Assembly: GCA_965267485.1 (NCBI GenBank)
Contig: OZ254080.1
Location: forward strand, 3,782,001-3,846,000
Direction: 5' to 3'
DNA length: 64,000 bases
From: JANQJA01 sp965267485
GTDB taxonomy: Bacteria > Pseudomonadota > Gammaproteobacteria > Pseudomonadales > Azotimanducaceae
Part shown: positions 8,784 through 16,640 of the stretch, piece after piece
Position numbering within the stretch: the first letter of the stretch is position 1
How the letters are laid out: each line of letters begins with the position of its first letter
The notes under the pieces: generated by a model
Told to the model about the DNA's origin: nothing
Seen by the model: the letters and a program-made list of their open reading frames with translations, nothing else
Databases searched by the model: none
Position numbers and translations under genes: made by a program

Positions 8784-9563
8784 ATGTTCAGGGTACCGTG
8801 GACATTCCTGAAGATTTCAGCGCTGAACGAGATGGCGTACCGCGCCAATTTCTGGATTCAGGCCTTCGAATCGGTGCTGGCACTATTGACCACACTGGGC
8901 GCGGCGATGATCGTCTTTTCACAGACAGACGAACTGGCAGGCTGGCACTTTCCGGAGCTGATTTCGCTGCTGGGCATCTACTACATCGTGCTCGGCAGCA
9001 TCAACTTTGTCATTTCACCGAGCCTCAACAAGTTCATGGAAGACATCGTCGAGGGCAAACTCGATTTCACGCTGACCAAGCCGAAAGACAGCCAACTGCT
9101 GGTCAGTGTTCAGGAGTTTCGCCTCTGGAAGCTGCTCGACGTGGCGCTCGGCTTCATCGTGCTCGGCTACGGTCTGTCGCAGCAGGCACGTGACGTCGGC
9201 CTGCTCGACGCAATCGCCTTCGGCATCGCGATGCTGTGCGCCGGCGCCATTGTGTACAGCTTCTGGATGGTGCTCGCCACGCTCGCGTTCTGGTTCATTC
9301 GCATTGAGAACATCCTGCAAATCTTCTGGGCGATGTTCATCGCCGGTCGCTGGCCGGTGACGATTTATCCCGGCTGGCTGAAACTCATGCTGACCATGCT
9401 GGTGCCGATTGCCTTCGCCGTGACCGTACCGGCCGAGGCAATCTCCGGCAAAATCACCGCCGAGACGCTGGCGACGGCGATCGCGCTCGCCGTCGGGATC
9501 ACCATTCTCTCGCGCCGATTCTGGCGCTTCGGCCTGAAGTTCTACTCCGGCGCATCGGCCTGA
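8784..9563 (+). CDS. ABC-2 family permease, second of a pair (exporter cassette 1)
   Basis: A 259-residue permease with about six hydrophobic segments, related to its upstream neighbour. It has the family features SPSLNKFMEDIVEGKLDFTLTKPKDSQLLVSVQEFR and WPVTIYPGWLKLMLTMLVPIAFAVTVPAEAI. ATG 8784 lies two bases after the previous stop. Together with the preceding two genes it makes an ATPase-permease-permease exporter. A second cassette of the same type lies at 35267-37909. Confidence 0.88.
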   Translation: MFRVPWTFLKISALNEMAYRANFWIQAFESVLALLTTLGAAMIVFSQTDELAGWHFPELISLLGIYYIVLGSINFVISPSLNKFMEDIVEGKLDFTLTKPKDSQLLVSVQEFRLWKLLDVALGFIVLGYGLSQQARDVGLLDAIAFGIAMLCAGAIVYSFWMVLATLAFWFIRIENILQIFWAMFIAGRWPVTIYPGWLKLMLTMLVPIAFAVTVPAEAISGKITAETLATAIALAVGITILSRRFWRFGLKFYSGASA

Positions 9564-9572
9564 ACAGCCCGG

Positions 9573-10505
9573 TCACTCGAGAACCTTCATATAGCGCGCG
9601 AGCAGACCGTCGATCATCGGGCGCACCGCCTTCTGCCTCAGCGCTGCCTGCGCTTCCGCCGCCGCGAACCAGCGGCGGTCGCGCTTGTGCGCCTCTTCCC
9701 AGTCTTCAAAGACATCGGTGACCTCGAGGGGGAACACCTGCACGCGGGTCACACCGCCCCATTTTCGAGCCTCAAAGACATCCAGTGGCGAGGTGCCGAC
9801 CACACCCAGCACACCGGCTTCCTCCTCACATTCCTTGGCGGCCGAGTCGGCCGCGGTCATGCCAGGCTCGACAATCCCCTTCGGGATACCCCACTTGCCC
9901 TTGCCTGATTTCGAGATCAGCAGGACTTCCAGTTGCCCGTGGCGAATGCGAAACGGCAGCACGCCGGACTGTTTGTAATAATAGGGCGGGCGATCCCACG
10001 CCACGGGACGGCCGTCGCGCTCGAATTCAAATTTCTCGGGTAGCGACTTCGGTCGAACGAAACGCGCCAACTGACGCCCTTCGATCACGGCGAGCGAAGC
10101 GGTCGTCATCAGCCTGCCACGCTTGTCGTAAGGCAGTGAATCATCGACAAGCGATGCGAGCAGACTGTCGAATCCGGGATTGTGGCCGACAAACATCACG
10201 CGCTCCGCCCGGTCCTGATAGTCTTCAATCACGGCATCGAGCGCATAGGGCGCGGCCTCATAGAGACGCTTGTCCTGCACGATCCGCTCGACCGTCCCTC
10301 CCGCAGCCTTGATACACTTTTCCGCTGTCTCGCGGGCGCGTTTCGCCGGGGATGTCACGACAAGTTCGGGCACGAGTTCCTCGCGTCCCAGATAGTGTCC
10401 GACCCGCTGCGCGTCACGCTTGCCCCGATCCGAAACCGGGCGATCCAGATCGGGCGCATCGCCCGACCAGTCCGATTTGCCGTGACGCATCAAGAGCAGG
10501 GTCAT
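9573..10505 (-). CDS. fusion of SixA-like histidine phosphatase and Nudix hydrolase
   Basis: Residues 1-150 are a histidine phosphatase domain, with phosphohistidine motif RHG at 7-9 and second catalytic block VGHNPG at 106-111. Residues about 175-310 are a Nudix domain introduced by PPYYYKQSGVLPF. Its Nudix box lies at 210-232, with KECEEEAGV matching the REUxEExGU half (Arg to Lys) and Met216 in place of the usual first Glu. The metal-binding glutamates of the helix are kept. Mycobacterial MutT1-type proteins have the same two domains in the opposite order. A role in diadenosine polyphosphate, pyrophosphate or damaged-nucleotide turnover is inferred. A TAGAAT box ends six bases before the ATG. 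Confidence 0.88.
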   Translation of the reverse strand: MTLLLMRHGKSDWSGDAPDLDRPVSDRGKRDAQRVGHYLGREELVPELVVTSPAKRARETAEKCIKAAGGTVERIVQDKRLYEAAPYALDAVIEDYQDRAERVMFVGHNPGFDSLLASLVDDSLPYDKRGRLMTTASLAVIEGRQLARFVRPKSLPEKFEFERDGRPVAWDRPPYYYKQSGVLPFRIRHGQLEVLLISKSGKGKWGIPKGIVEPGMTAADSAAKECEEEAGVLGVVGTSPLDVFEARKWGGVTRVQVFPLEVTDVFEDWEEAHKRDRRWFAAAEAQAALRQKAVRPMIDGLLARYMKVLE

Positions 10506-10511
10506 TGCCGG

Positions 10512-10517
10512 ATTCTA
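10512..10517 (-). promoter_or_regulatory. candidate -10 box giving a near-leaderless mRNA for the phosphatase/Nudix gene
   Basis: TAGAAT (five of six bases match the sigma-70 -10 consensus) lies six bases before the ATG at 10505 and the gene has no visible ribosome-binding site. Transcription would start at or beside the ATG. No good -35 element is visible. Confidence 0.35.
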
Positions 10518-10584
10518 ACGCGCTGTGGCGCCGCGATTCCAAAAGCTGCTATAACCTTCGGCAGAGGGAATCAGAGCGACCACT

Positions 10585-12078
10585 GTGAGCGACATCGGGG
10601 GAACACCGGCCGCCGACCGGCAGTATCGGCGTGCGCAACAGCGGGATGGCAAGGTTCCGCTGTCGGCCAAAATCTTCCAGGGCATCGGCGCGCTGCCGGA
10701 CACCTACAAGAACTTCGCCTTCAATACGTTCGTCCTGTTCTACTACAACCAGGTGCTGGGCATGCCGGCGGTCTTTGCGTCCGTCGCGATCATGGTCGCG
10801 CTCGTCATCGATGCCGTCACCGATCCACTGGTGGGATCGTTTTCCGACAGTCTTCAAACGAAGCTTGGACGGCGCCACCCGCTCATGTATGCCGCTGCGC
10901 TGCCGCTCGGTATCACGCTTTTTCTGATCTTCGTGCCACCGGCCGGGCTCAGCCACTACGGTCTGTTCGGCTGGCTGCTGTTCTTCGCCGTCGCCGTCCG
11001 TATCTCGATGACGCTCTTTCAGGTGCCATGGAACGCCATGTTCGCCGAGTTCTCTGACGACTATGCGGAGCGCACACAGATCGTGACGTTCCGCTACCTG
11101 TGCGGCTGGATTGGCGGCACGACATTCGTGTTCTGCACCTGGACTTTCATCTTTCCCAGTTCCGAAGCGTTCACACCGGGGCACCTCAATCCCGATGGCT
11201 ATGTCACCTTCGGGCTGGTGCTGGGCATCGCCGTTACGCTCGCCATACTGCTGACGACCCACCTCACACGAAACCAGATTCCCTTCCTGCTGCAGCCCCA
11301 ACTCACCGAAAGGTTCACGCTTGGCAAAGTCCTGGGTGACATTCGCGTCGCCATTACCAACAAGGATTTTCTGATCCTGTTCTTCGGCCTCTTCATGATG
11401 GCGATCCTCGGCGGCACCAACGGTGCGCTCGAACTGTACGTGAACACCTACTTCTGGGGCCTGCTGCCCGAAGACCTGCGCTGGTTCACGCTGACGATCT
11501 TCGGCTCGGTCACGGCCTTTATCATCATCCCGTTCTTGCAGGCGCGGTATGACAAGAAGCACCTGCTGATCACCTGCATGGTGTTCCTGCTGATCAATGG
11601 TATCGGCCTCATCTGTCTTCGCTTTGCCGACGTGCTGCCCCGGAACGGTGAGTTTTCGCTGCTGGTGATCATCATTGGCAACGAGATCGTCAGGGCGGGC
11701 GCCGGAACCATCGTTGCGATCATGTTCGTGTCCATGGTCGCCGATACGCTCGACAAGCAGGAACTCGAAACCGGCCGCCGGCAGGAGGGCGTTTTCTCGT
11801 CCGCAATGACGTTTGCCGGCAAGGCGACATCCGGCGTTGGCATCCTGATTGGCGGCATGATCCTCGATTACGGTCTGGCATTCCCGCGGGGAATCAAACC
11901 CGAAGAGGCTGACCCGGAGCTCATCTTCTCGCTCGGACTGTTCGCCGGCGTGATCATCCCACTCTTTTATCTCGTCCCATTCTGGTTCGTGTCGCGCTAC
12001 GGCATTACGCGGGAGATCCACGCTGGCATTCAGCAGCGGCTCGTGGTCAGACGCCGCGAGCAGGCATCGTCAGACTAG
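10585..12078 (+). CDS. MFS transporter of the GPH (MelB-like) sugar:cation symporter family
   Basis: A 497-residue protein with about twelve hydrophobic segments and the GPH-family hallmarks. These are the N-terminal FNTFVLFYYNQVLG helix, the VIDAVTDPLVGSFSDSLQTKLGRRHPLMY block with the membrane Asp pair, and the QVPWNAMFAEFSDDYAERTQI segment. It probably imports a glycoside or related solute with a cation. The start is GTG 10585. TATAAC at 10550 resembles a -10 box. The gene diverges from the phosphatase/Nudix gene and its last four bases overlap the convergent oxygenase gene. Confidence 0.9.
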   Translation: MSDIGGTPAADRQYRRAQQRDGKVPLSAKIFQGIGALPDTYKNFAFNTFVLFYYNQVLGMPAVFASVAIMVALVIDAVTDPLVGSFSDSLQTKLGRRHPLMYAAALPLGITLFLIFVPPAGLSHYGLFGWLLFFAVAVRISMTLFQVPWNAMFAEFSDDYAERTQIVTFRYLCGWIGGTTFVFCTWTFIFPSSEAFTPGHLNPDGYVTFGLVLGIAVTLAILLTTHLTRNQIPFLLQPQLTERFTLGKVLGDIRVAITNKDFLILFFGLFMMAILGGTNGALELYVNTYFWGLLPEDLRWFTLTIFGSVTAFIIIPFLQARYDKKHLLITCMVFLLINGIGLICLRFADVLPRNGEFSLLVIIIGNEIVRAGAGTIVAIMFVSMVADTLDKQELETGRRQEGVFSSAMTFAGKATSGVGILIGGMILDYGLAFPRGIKPEEADPELIFSLGLFAGVIIPLFYLVPFWFVSRYGITREIHAGIQQRLVVRRREQASSD

Positions 12079-13073
12079 CTATCGAAAGGCGACCGGCCGT
12101 ACTCTTCACGCACGCCGGTCTTCAGCACTTCGCCCCGCTCCGCGACGATAAACCGGCAGAGATGACGCGCGTGATCCGACAGGGTGTCGTAGATCTCGCG
12201 GGGCACGGAACGGGGCTGCGGCTCGATGTACCACGGCGCATAGAACTCGACGTTCGGTATCGCACGCACCTCATTCGACAGGTTCGGCGTACCCCCGTGC
12301 CACGTTCGCATGTCTCGCAATATCACACTCCCCGCCGGTGCCGGACACAGCGTCGCGAGCTTCATCCATTCCGGTTCCTCATCCAGCGCCGGGATCGGCT
12401 CCTGGGTGTTTTGCGTGCCTGCAATCTGGCGAATCGGGCCGTTCAGGGACGTCGCGTCAACGGTAAGAAAGTTGCAGACGACATTGGTCGGGGGCAGATC
12501 GCGGTAGTTCATGAGCCCGCGCGGATCGTGAAAGGAGCCGAACCGTATCGTGCGACCCGATTTCGTCGTGAATTCCCGCCGGTCAGCCATGTCGGAATGC
12601 AGGGGTTGATACTCGACGGCGCCCGGCAAACAGAAGTCGCCACCGCCACCGCGCGCATGGTAGTCGGGCGACTCGAAGATCGCTGTCACCAGTGGCGTCA
12701 CCCGCGGCAGATCCAGCAGCATGGCCCACTCCGGACGATGCATCAGGTGTCCGGTCAGGTTGGAGCCACCGAACGAGTAGCGATGGGAACCGCGATTGCC
12801 AGCTCGTTCCGGATCCTGCGCCAGAATCGCTGCCACCTCCCGCTCGACGCCGCGCCTCAGAAAGCCGAGTTGATCCTCATCGAGTGCATTGCGCACGACG
12901 ACGAAACCATCTCGATAGAAGAGACGTTTCACCCGCTCGACCTCATCGGGCTCGCAGACCTCGAGCCCGCGAATGCCGTTATTCGCCGCGAGGTAACTCC
13001 TGAGTTCCTGAACCCGGGTGTCGTCCGGGTCGACGCCGACCCAGCCCATGGCGTTGATATCTGCTGCGTTCAT
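12075..13073 (-). CDS. phytanoyl-CoA dioxygenase (PhyH) family protein
   Basis: A 332-residue non-heme Fe(II)/2-oxoglutarate oxygenase of the double-stranded beta-helix fold. The iron ligands appear as HSD (His159, Asp161) and a distal histidine in RTWHGGTPNLSNEVR, where the later arginine would bind 2-oxoglutarate. FYRDGFVVVRNALDEDQL near residue 52 is the typical N-terminal PhyH segment. It likely hydroxylates a small organic substrate, but the substrate is unknown. It is 39 bases downstream of the DUF1295 gene on the same strand, at the tail of the run that begins with sufB. Confidence 0.87.
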   Translation of the reverse strand: MNAADINAMGWVGVDPDDTRVQELRSYLAANNGIRGLEVCEPDEVERVKRLFYRDGFVVVRNALDEDQLGFLRRGVEREVAAILAQDPERAGNRGSHRYSFGGSNLTGHLMHRPEWAMLLDLPRVTPLVTAIFESPDYHARGGGGDFCLPGAVEYQPLHSDMADRREFTTKSGRTIRFGSFHDPRGLMNYRDLPPTNVVCNFLTVDATSLNGPIRQIAGTQNTQEPIPALDEEPEWMKLATLCPAPAGSVILRDMRTWHGGTPNLSNEVRAIPNVEFYAPWYIEPQPRSVPREIYDTLSDHARHLCRFIVAERGEVLKTGVREEYGRSPFDS

Positions 13074-13112
13074 GGCAACGCAAGGTAGCCGAATACCCCT
13101 GCGGCAACAAGA

Positions 13113-13982
13113 TCAGCCGGGGGGCAGCGGCACCAGCACCGAGGTGCGCTTCTTGTACGCCTGGTACTCGGGGTCGTCACCCCAGCGCCGGTTGGCCCTG
13201 ACTTCCAGCATGCGAACACCGCTGATGTAGTTGAGCAACACGAAGACGAACACCGGCGAGATGAGCGTCACATACTGCCAGCCCTGAAGGTGCGGGAAGG
13301 CGATCACGGTGATGCCCAGCCAGAGCAGAATTTCGCCGAAATAGTTCGGGTGTCGCGACCAGCGCCAGAGGCCGGATGTGATGAAAGTGTCCCGGTTCGC
13401 AGGATCCTCGCGGAACGCCTTCTTCTGTTGGTCAGCGACCATCTCGATGACGAATCCCGCAAGCCACAGCAGCGCACCGATGGCGGCCCAGATCCCGAGC
13501 GGCACGTTCTGTGTCGATGTGATCGCAGCCACCGCCGCAGAAGCCGTCACCGTGACCCAGAGTCCCTGAAGTGTCCATGTCATGAAGAACTGCGCGGCAT
13601 TCTCCTTGATCTTGTTGAAGCGGCGATCAAAGCCATCCTTGCGAATGCGTGCAAACAGGAAAGATCCGAGCCGAGCGGCCCAGATGCTGATCATGAGCGC
13701 GAGCAACACATCCCGCGCCTTCAGGCCCTCGTTCAACAGAAGCGCGATGAGCACGACCGAAATGTATGTGACGCTGCCCATCAGGTCATAATACATCTCT
13801 GTCTTCTGCGTCCACGCGTGAACGAACGCGAGCCATTGCACACCGAAAGCGACCATTGCGCAGATGAGAAAGAGCGGGAGCCCGCCAACAGAAACCGAGC
13901 CCGAGGAGCCCGCCGCCACGATCAACGATGCGACGACCAGCGCTGCCGCGGTACCGAGAAGGGATTGAGTTGTTGTATTCAT
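13113..13982 (-). CDS. DUF1295 (steroid 5-alpha-reductase-like) membrane protein
   Basis: A 289-residue protein with several N-terminal transmembrane helices. It ends in the region shared by DUF1295 and isoprenylcysteine-methyltransferase-like proteins: DTFITSGLWRWSRHPNYFGEILLWLG, then GVRMLEVRANRRWGDDPEYQAYKKRTSVLVP. The family is related to membrane reductases and methyltransferases acting on lipids or steroids; the reaction here is not known. ATG 13982 has AAGGA five bases upstream; the frame extends further but without a better start. It lies about 64 bases after sufE on the same strand. Confidence 0.88.
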   Translation of the reverse strand: MNTTTQSLLGTAAALVVASLIVAAGSSGSVSVGGLPLFLICAMVAFGVQWLAFVHAWTQKTEMYYDLMGSVTYISVVLIALLLNEGLKARDVLLALMISIWAARLGSFLFARIRKDGFDRRFNKIKENAAQFFMTWTLQGLWVTVTASAAVAAITSTQNVPLGIWAAIGALLWLAGFVIEMVADQQKKAFREDPANRDTFITSGLWRWSRHPNYFGEILLWLGITVIAFPHLQGWQYVTLISPVFVFVLLNYISGVRMLEVRANRRWGDDPEYQAYKKRTSVLVPLPPG

Positions 13983-14046
13983 GAGAGTCCTTACGTCGCA
14001 TGTGGACGTCCGGATGACTCTGCCTGATACGAAATGTTTTGGCCAG

Positions 14047-14466
14047 CTAGGCAGCGGCCTCGGTGCGGATGCGCTCGACCATGGCACGCAGGCCATTGCC
14101 TCGCGCCATACTCAGGTGGTTCAGCAGGTCGAGCTGCTCGAAGTAGTCCTCGACATCGAATCCCCGGATGTCTTCCGCACGCTTGCCGTTGTAGGCAGCG
14201 AGAATGACGCCCAGCAACCCCTTGACGATAAAGGCATCGCTGTCGGCATCGAACCAGAAGGTATCGCCCTCCCGGCGCGCATCAATCCAGACCTGCGACT
14301 GGCAACCCCGCACCAGGTGTTCGTCGTCCTTGAGCGATTCGTCGAGGGGCGGGAGTTCCTTGCCGAGGTCGATGATGTACTTGTAGCGGTCTTCCCAGCT
14401 GTCGAAGAAGCCGATGGTGTCGAGGATGTCCGCCGACGTGATGGTGGTACCGAAGGGATTGCTCAC
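14047..14466 (-). CDS. sufE: SufE-type sulfur acceptor protein
   Basis: The 139-residue product has the SufE fold landmarks: GFFDSWEDRYKYIIDLGKEL near the start, HLVRGCQSQVW with the sulfur-accepting Cys55, and the C-terminal YFEQLDLLNHLSMARGNGLRAMVERIR helix region. SufE takes persulfide from the SufS cysteine desulfurase, enhances its activity and passes sulfur to the SufBCD scaffold. The start is GTG. It is the last recognisable Fe-S gene of the operon, nine bases after sufT. Confidence 0.95.
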   Translation of the reverse strand: MSNPFGTTITSADILDTIGFFDSWEDRYKYIIDLGKELPPLDESLKDDEHLVRGCQSQVWIDARREGDTFWFDADSDAFIVKGLLGVILAAYNGKRAEDIRGFDVEDYFEQLDLLNHLSMARGNGLRAMVERIRTEAAA

Positions 14467-14475
14467 GGAATTAGC

Positions 14476-15015
14476 TCAGAAGAACATCCCGGTTTCGAGC
14501 TGCGCTTCTTCGCTCATCATCTCGCGGCTCCAAGGCGGATCGAACACCAGTTCGACATTGACGTTACGCACGTTCGGCACCTGGCCGACCCGGCTCTCGA
14601 CATCGCCGATCAGCACCGGCCCCATGCCGCAGCCGGGCGCCGTCAACGTCATCTCGATGTTGACGGTGCCATCGTCGATTTCAAGGCGATAGATCAGCCC
14701 GAGACTCGGCAGACTCACGGGGATTTCGGGATCGAACACCGTATCCAGGGCTTCCCAGACCTGCTCCTCTGATACCTTGCCATCGCCAGGATCATCGAAT
14801 GCCAGCGTCAACGGTTCGAAGCCAAGCGCGTCGGCATCTGCGCCGTCGACCCGGATCATGTTGCCCTGATGAACGACCGTGTAATTGCCGCCGGCAGACT
14901 GTGTGATGGTCACGAAGGAATCTTTGGGGATCGTCACCCGGTCACCGACAGGCACGAGGCGCCCGGGCGTTTCACGCTGGGTCACCACCATCGTCCGTTC
15001 AGCTTTCATGTTCAT
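14476..15015 (-). CDS. sufT: SufT, DUF59/MIP18-like Fe-S cluster assembly protein
   Basis: About 179 residues. The N-terminal 80 include GDRVTIPKDSFVTITQSAGGNYTV, typical of the proteobacterial SufT form. Residues about 85-175 are the DUF59 domain (EEQVWEALDTVFDPEIPVSLPSLGLIY, TLTAPGCGMGPVLIGDVESRV). DUF59 proteins help mature Fe-S proteins. I use ATG 15015; TTG 15018 and ATG 15009 are alternatives. It begins three bases after the stop of the A-type carrier. Confidence 0.92.
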   Translation of the reverse strand: MNMKAERTMVVTQRETPGRLVPVGDRVTIPKDSFVTITQSAGGNYTVVHQGNMIRVDGADADALGFEPLTLAFDDPGDGKVSEEQVWEALDTVFDPEIPVSLPSLGLIYRLEIDDGTVNIEMTLTAPGCGMGPVLIGDVESRVGQVPNVRNVNVELVFDPPWSREMMSEEAQLETGMFF

Positions 15016-15018
15016 CAA

Positions 15019-15384
15019 TCAGGCCTGCTTGAGGTCGAAGTTGAAGCTCTCGCCGCAACCGCAGGCATCCACCGCATTCGGGTTCTCGATGCGCAGCCGG
15101 TAGTTGAGGCCCTCCTTCGTGTAGTCGATTTCGGTGCCCCGAAGCGCTACCGCATGGGCCGCGTCAAAGCAGAGCGTCACCCCGTTATCGAGCGTCATCG
15201 TGATATCGCCGTCGCCCGGCGCCTGGACCTCATCCAGCGTGTACATGTAGCCCGAGCAACCGCTCTCCTTGAGGGACATGCGGATACCCGCGGCACCGCT
15301 CTTCGCGAGCTGGTCGGCAAAGTGCTTCGCCGCGGTCTCCGATACGCTGATGGTATCGGTCAAATTGAAAGTCTGGACACTCAT
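15019..15384 (-). CDS. sufA: A-type Fe-S carrier (SufA/IscA/ErpA family)
   Basis: A 121-residue HesB-like protein with the three family cysteines: Cys43 in KESGCSGYMY and Cys108/Cys110 in ACGCGESF near the C-terminus. These bind and deliver Fe-S clusters to apoproteins. Sequence alone does not separate SufA, IscA and ErpA; the suf context favours SufA. ATG 15384 has GAGGCAGG upstream and lies 11 bases after sufS. Confidence 0.9.
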   Translation of the reverse strand: MSVQTFNLTDTISVSETAAKHFADQLAKSGAAGIRMSLKESGCSGYMYTLDEVQAPGDGDITMTLDNGVTLCFDAAHAVALRGTEIDYTKEGLNYRLRIENPNAVDACGCGESFNFDLKQA

Positions 15385-15395
15385 GAATACCTGCC

Positions 15396-16640
15396 TCAGA
15401 GCAACATGCTCTTGACTTTGTCCAGCGCCTCGAAGAGCCGGTCGATTTCGGCCTGTGTGTTGTATAGCGCGAACGAGGCCCGGACGGTTCCGGAAACATT
15501 ATATTGGGCCATCAGCGGCTGTGCACAATGGTGACCGGTACGCACCGCGATGCCCTGCTGGTCGAGCAGCATGCCGATATCGGCCGCGTGCGCACCCTCG
15601 AGCAGGAAGCTGAAGACGCCTGCATTCACGTGCGCCTTGCCATAGCGAACCAGCCCTTCGAACGCATCGCCCCGTTCGATGGCGTAAGCCAGCAGTTCCT
15701 GTTCGTGCGCGATGACCGCAGAGCGATCAAGGCCGTTCAGAAAATCAACGGCGGCGCCAAGACCAATTGCGCCGGCGATGTCCGGCGTGCCCGCCTCGAA
15801 TTTGTACGGCAGCGTCTGATAGGTCGAGCCATCAAAGGACACCGTCTCGATCATCTCACCGCCACCCTGCCACGGCGGCATCTCGTCGAGAAGCGACTCG
15901 CGCCCCCAGAGCACGCCGATGCCGGTTGGCCCGAACATCTTGTGACCCGAGAACGCATAGAAATCACAGCCGAGTCCCTGAACGTCCACGGGTGCGTGGG
16001 CGACACCCTGCGCACCATCGACCAGCAGCAGCGCGCCTGCATCATGCACCCTCGCGGCGATATCCTCGACCGGGTTGACCGTACCCAGCGCATTCGAGAT
16101 GTGCCCGATCGCGACCAGCCTGACCCTTTCATCCAGCAGGGCGTCGAGGCCATCGAGATCGATTTCGCCGGCGTCGGTCACCGGAATCGCCTCGACACTG
16201 GCACCGGTTCGCCCGGCCACCATCTGCCACGGCACGAGATTGGAGTGATGTTCCATGGCCGGTGCCAGGATACGATCGCCGGGCTTCAGGTTTGCCCCGC
16301 CCCAGCTGTTTGCCACGAGGTTGATCGCTTCTGTGGTACCACGCGTCCAGATGACCTGCTTCGTCGAAGGGCTGTTGATGAAGGCTGCAACCTTCCCGCG
16401 CGAATCCTCGAACGCGCGTGTCGCGCGATCTGCAAGGTGATGGGCCGCACGATGCACGTTGGCGTTGTAGCCACGGTAGTAGTCGCTGATCGCGTCGATG
16501 ACGGCATTCGGCTTCTGCGACGTCGCGGCGCTGTCGAGGTAGACAAGAGGGTATCCGCCAATCTCCTGATGAAGGATCGGAAACTCCTGCCGGATGGCGT
16601 CGACATCGAAGCCAACGGATTGGGCAGCGACCGTGCTCAT
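15396..16640 (-). CDS. sufS: SufS cysteine desulfurase
   Basis: A 414-residue class-V PLP enzyme. Landmarks are PLVYLDSAATSQKPNAVI, NVHRAAHHLADRAT, the WTRGTTEAINLVA region, the EHHSNLVPWQ histidine block, the PLP-lysine site FSGHKMFGPTGIGVLWG and the persulfide cysteine in RTGHHCAQPLM. It releases sulfur from cysteine for Fe-S cluster assembly. The frame is open further upstream, but ATG 16640 overlaps the sufD stop by four bases (ATGA), the usual suf arrangement. Confidence 0.95.
   Translation of the reverse strand: MSTVAAQSVGFDVDAIRQEFPILHQEIGGYPLVYLDSAATSQKPNAVIDAISDYYRGYNANVHRAAHHLADRATRAFEDSRGKVAAFINSPSTKQVIWTRGTTEAINLVANSWGGANLKPGDRILAPAMEHHSNLVPWQMVAGRTGASVEAIPVTDAGEIDLDGLDALLDERVRLVAIGHISNALGTVNPVEDIAARVHDAGALLLVDGAQGVAHAPVDVQGLGCDFYAFSGHKMFGPTGIGVLWGRESLLDEMPPWQGGGEMIETVSFDGSTYQTLPYKFEAGTPDIAGAIGLGAAVDFLNGLDRSAVIAHEQELLAYAIERGDAFEGLVRYGKAHVNAGVFSFLLEGAHAADIGMLLDQQGIAVRTGHHCAQPLMAQYNVSGTVRASFALYNTQAEIDRLFEALDKVKSMLL

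Noticed and set aside
10549..12021. 490-codon open frame antisense to the GPH-type transporter gene
   Set aside because: Its translation is extremely rich in Asp, Glu, Arg, Gln and His with no domain pattern, the mirror of a hydrophobic membrane gene. The plus-strand transporter explains the region.
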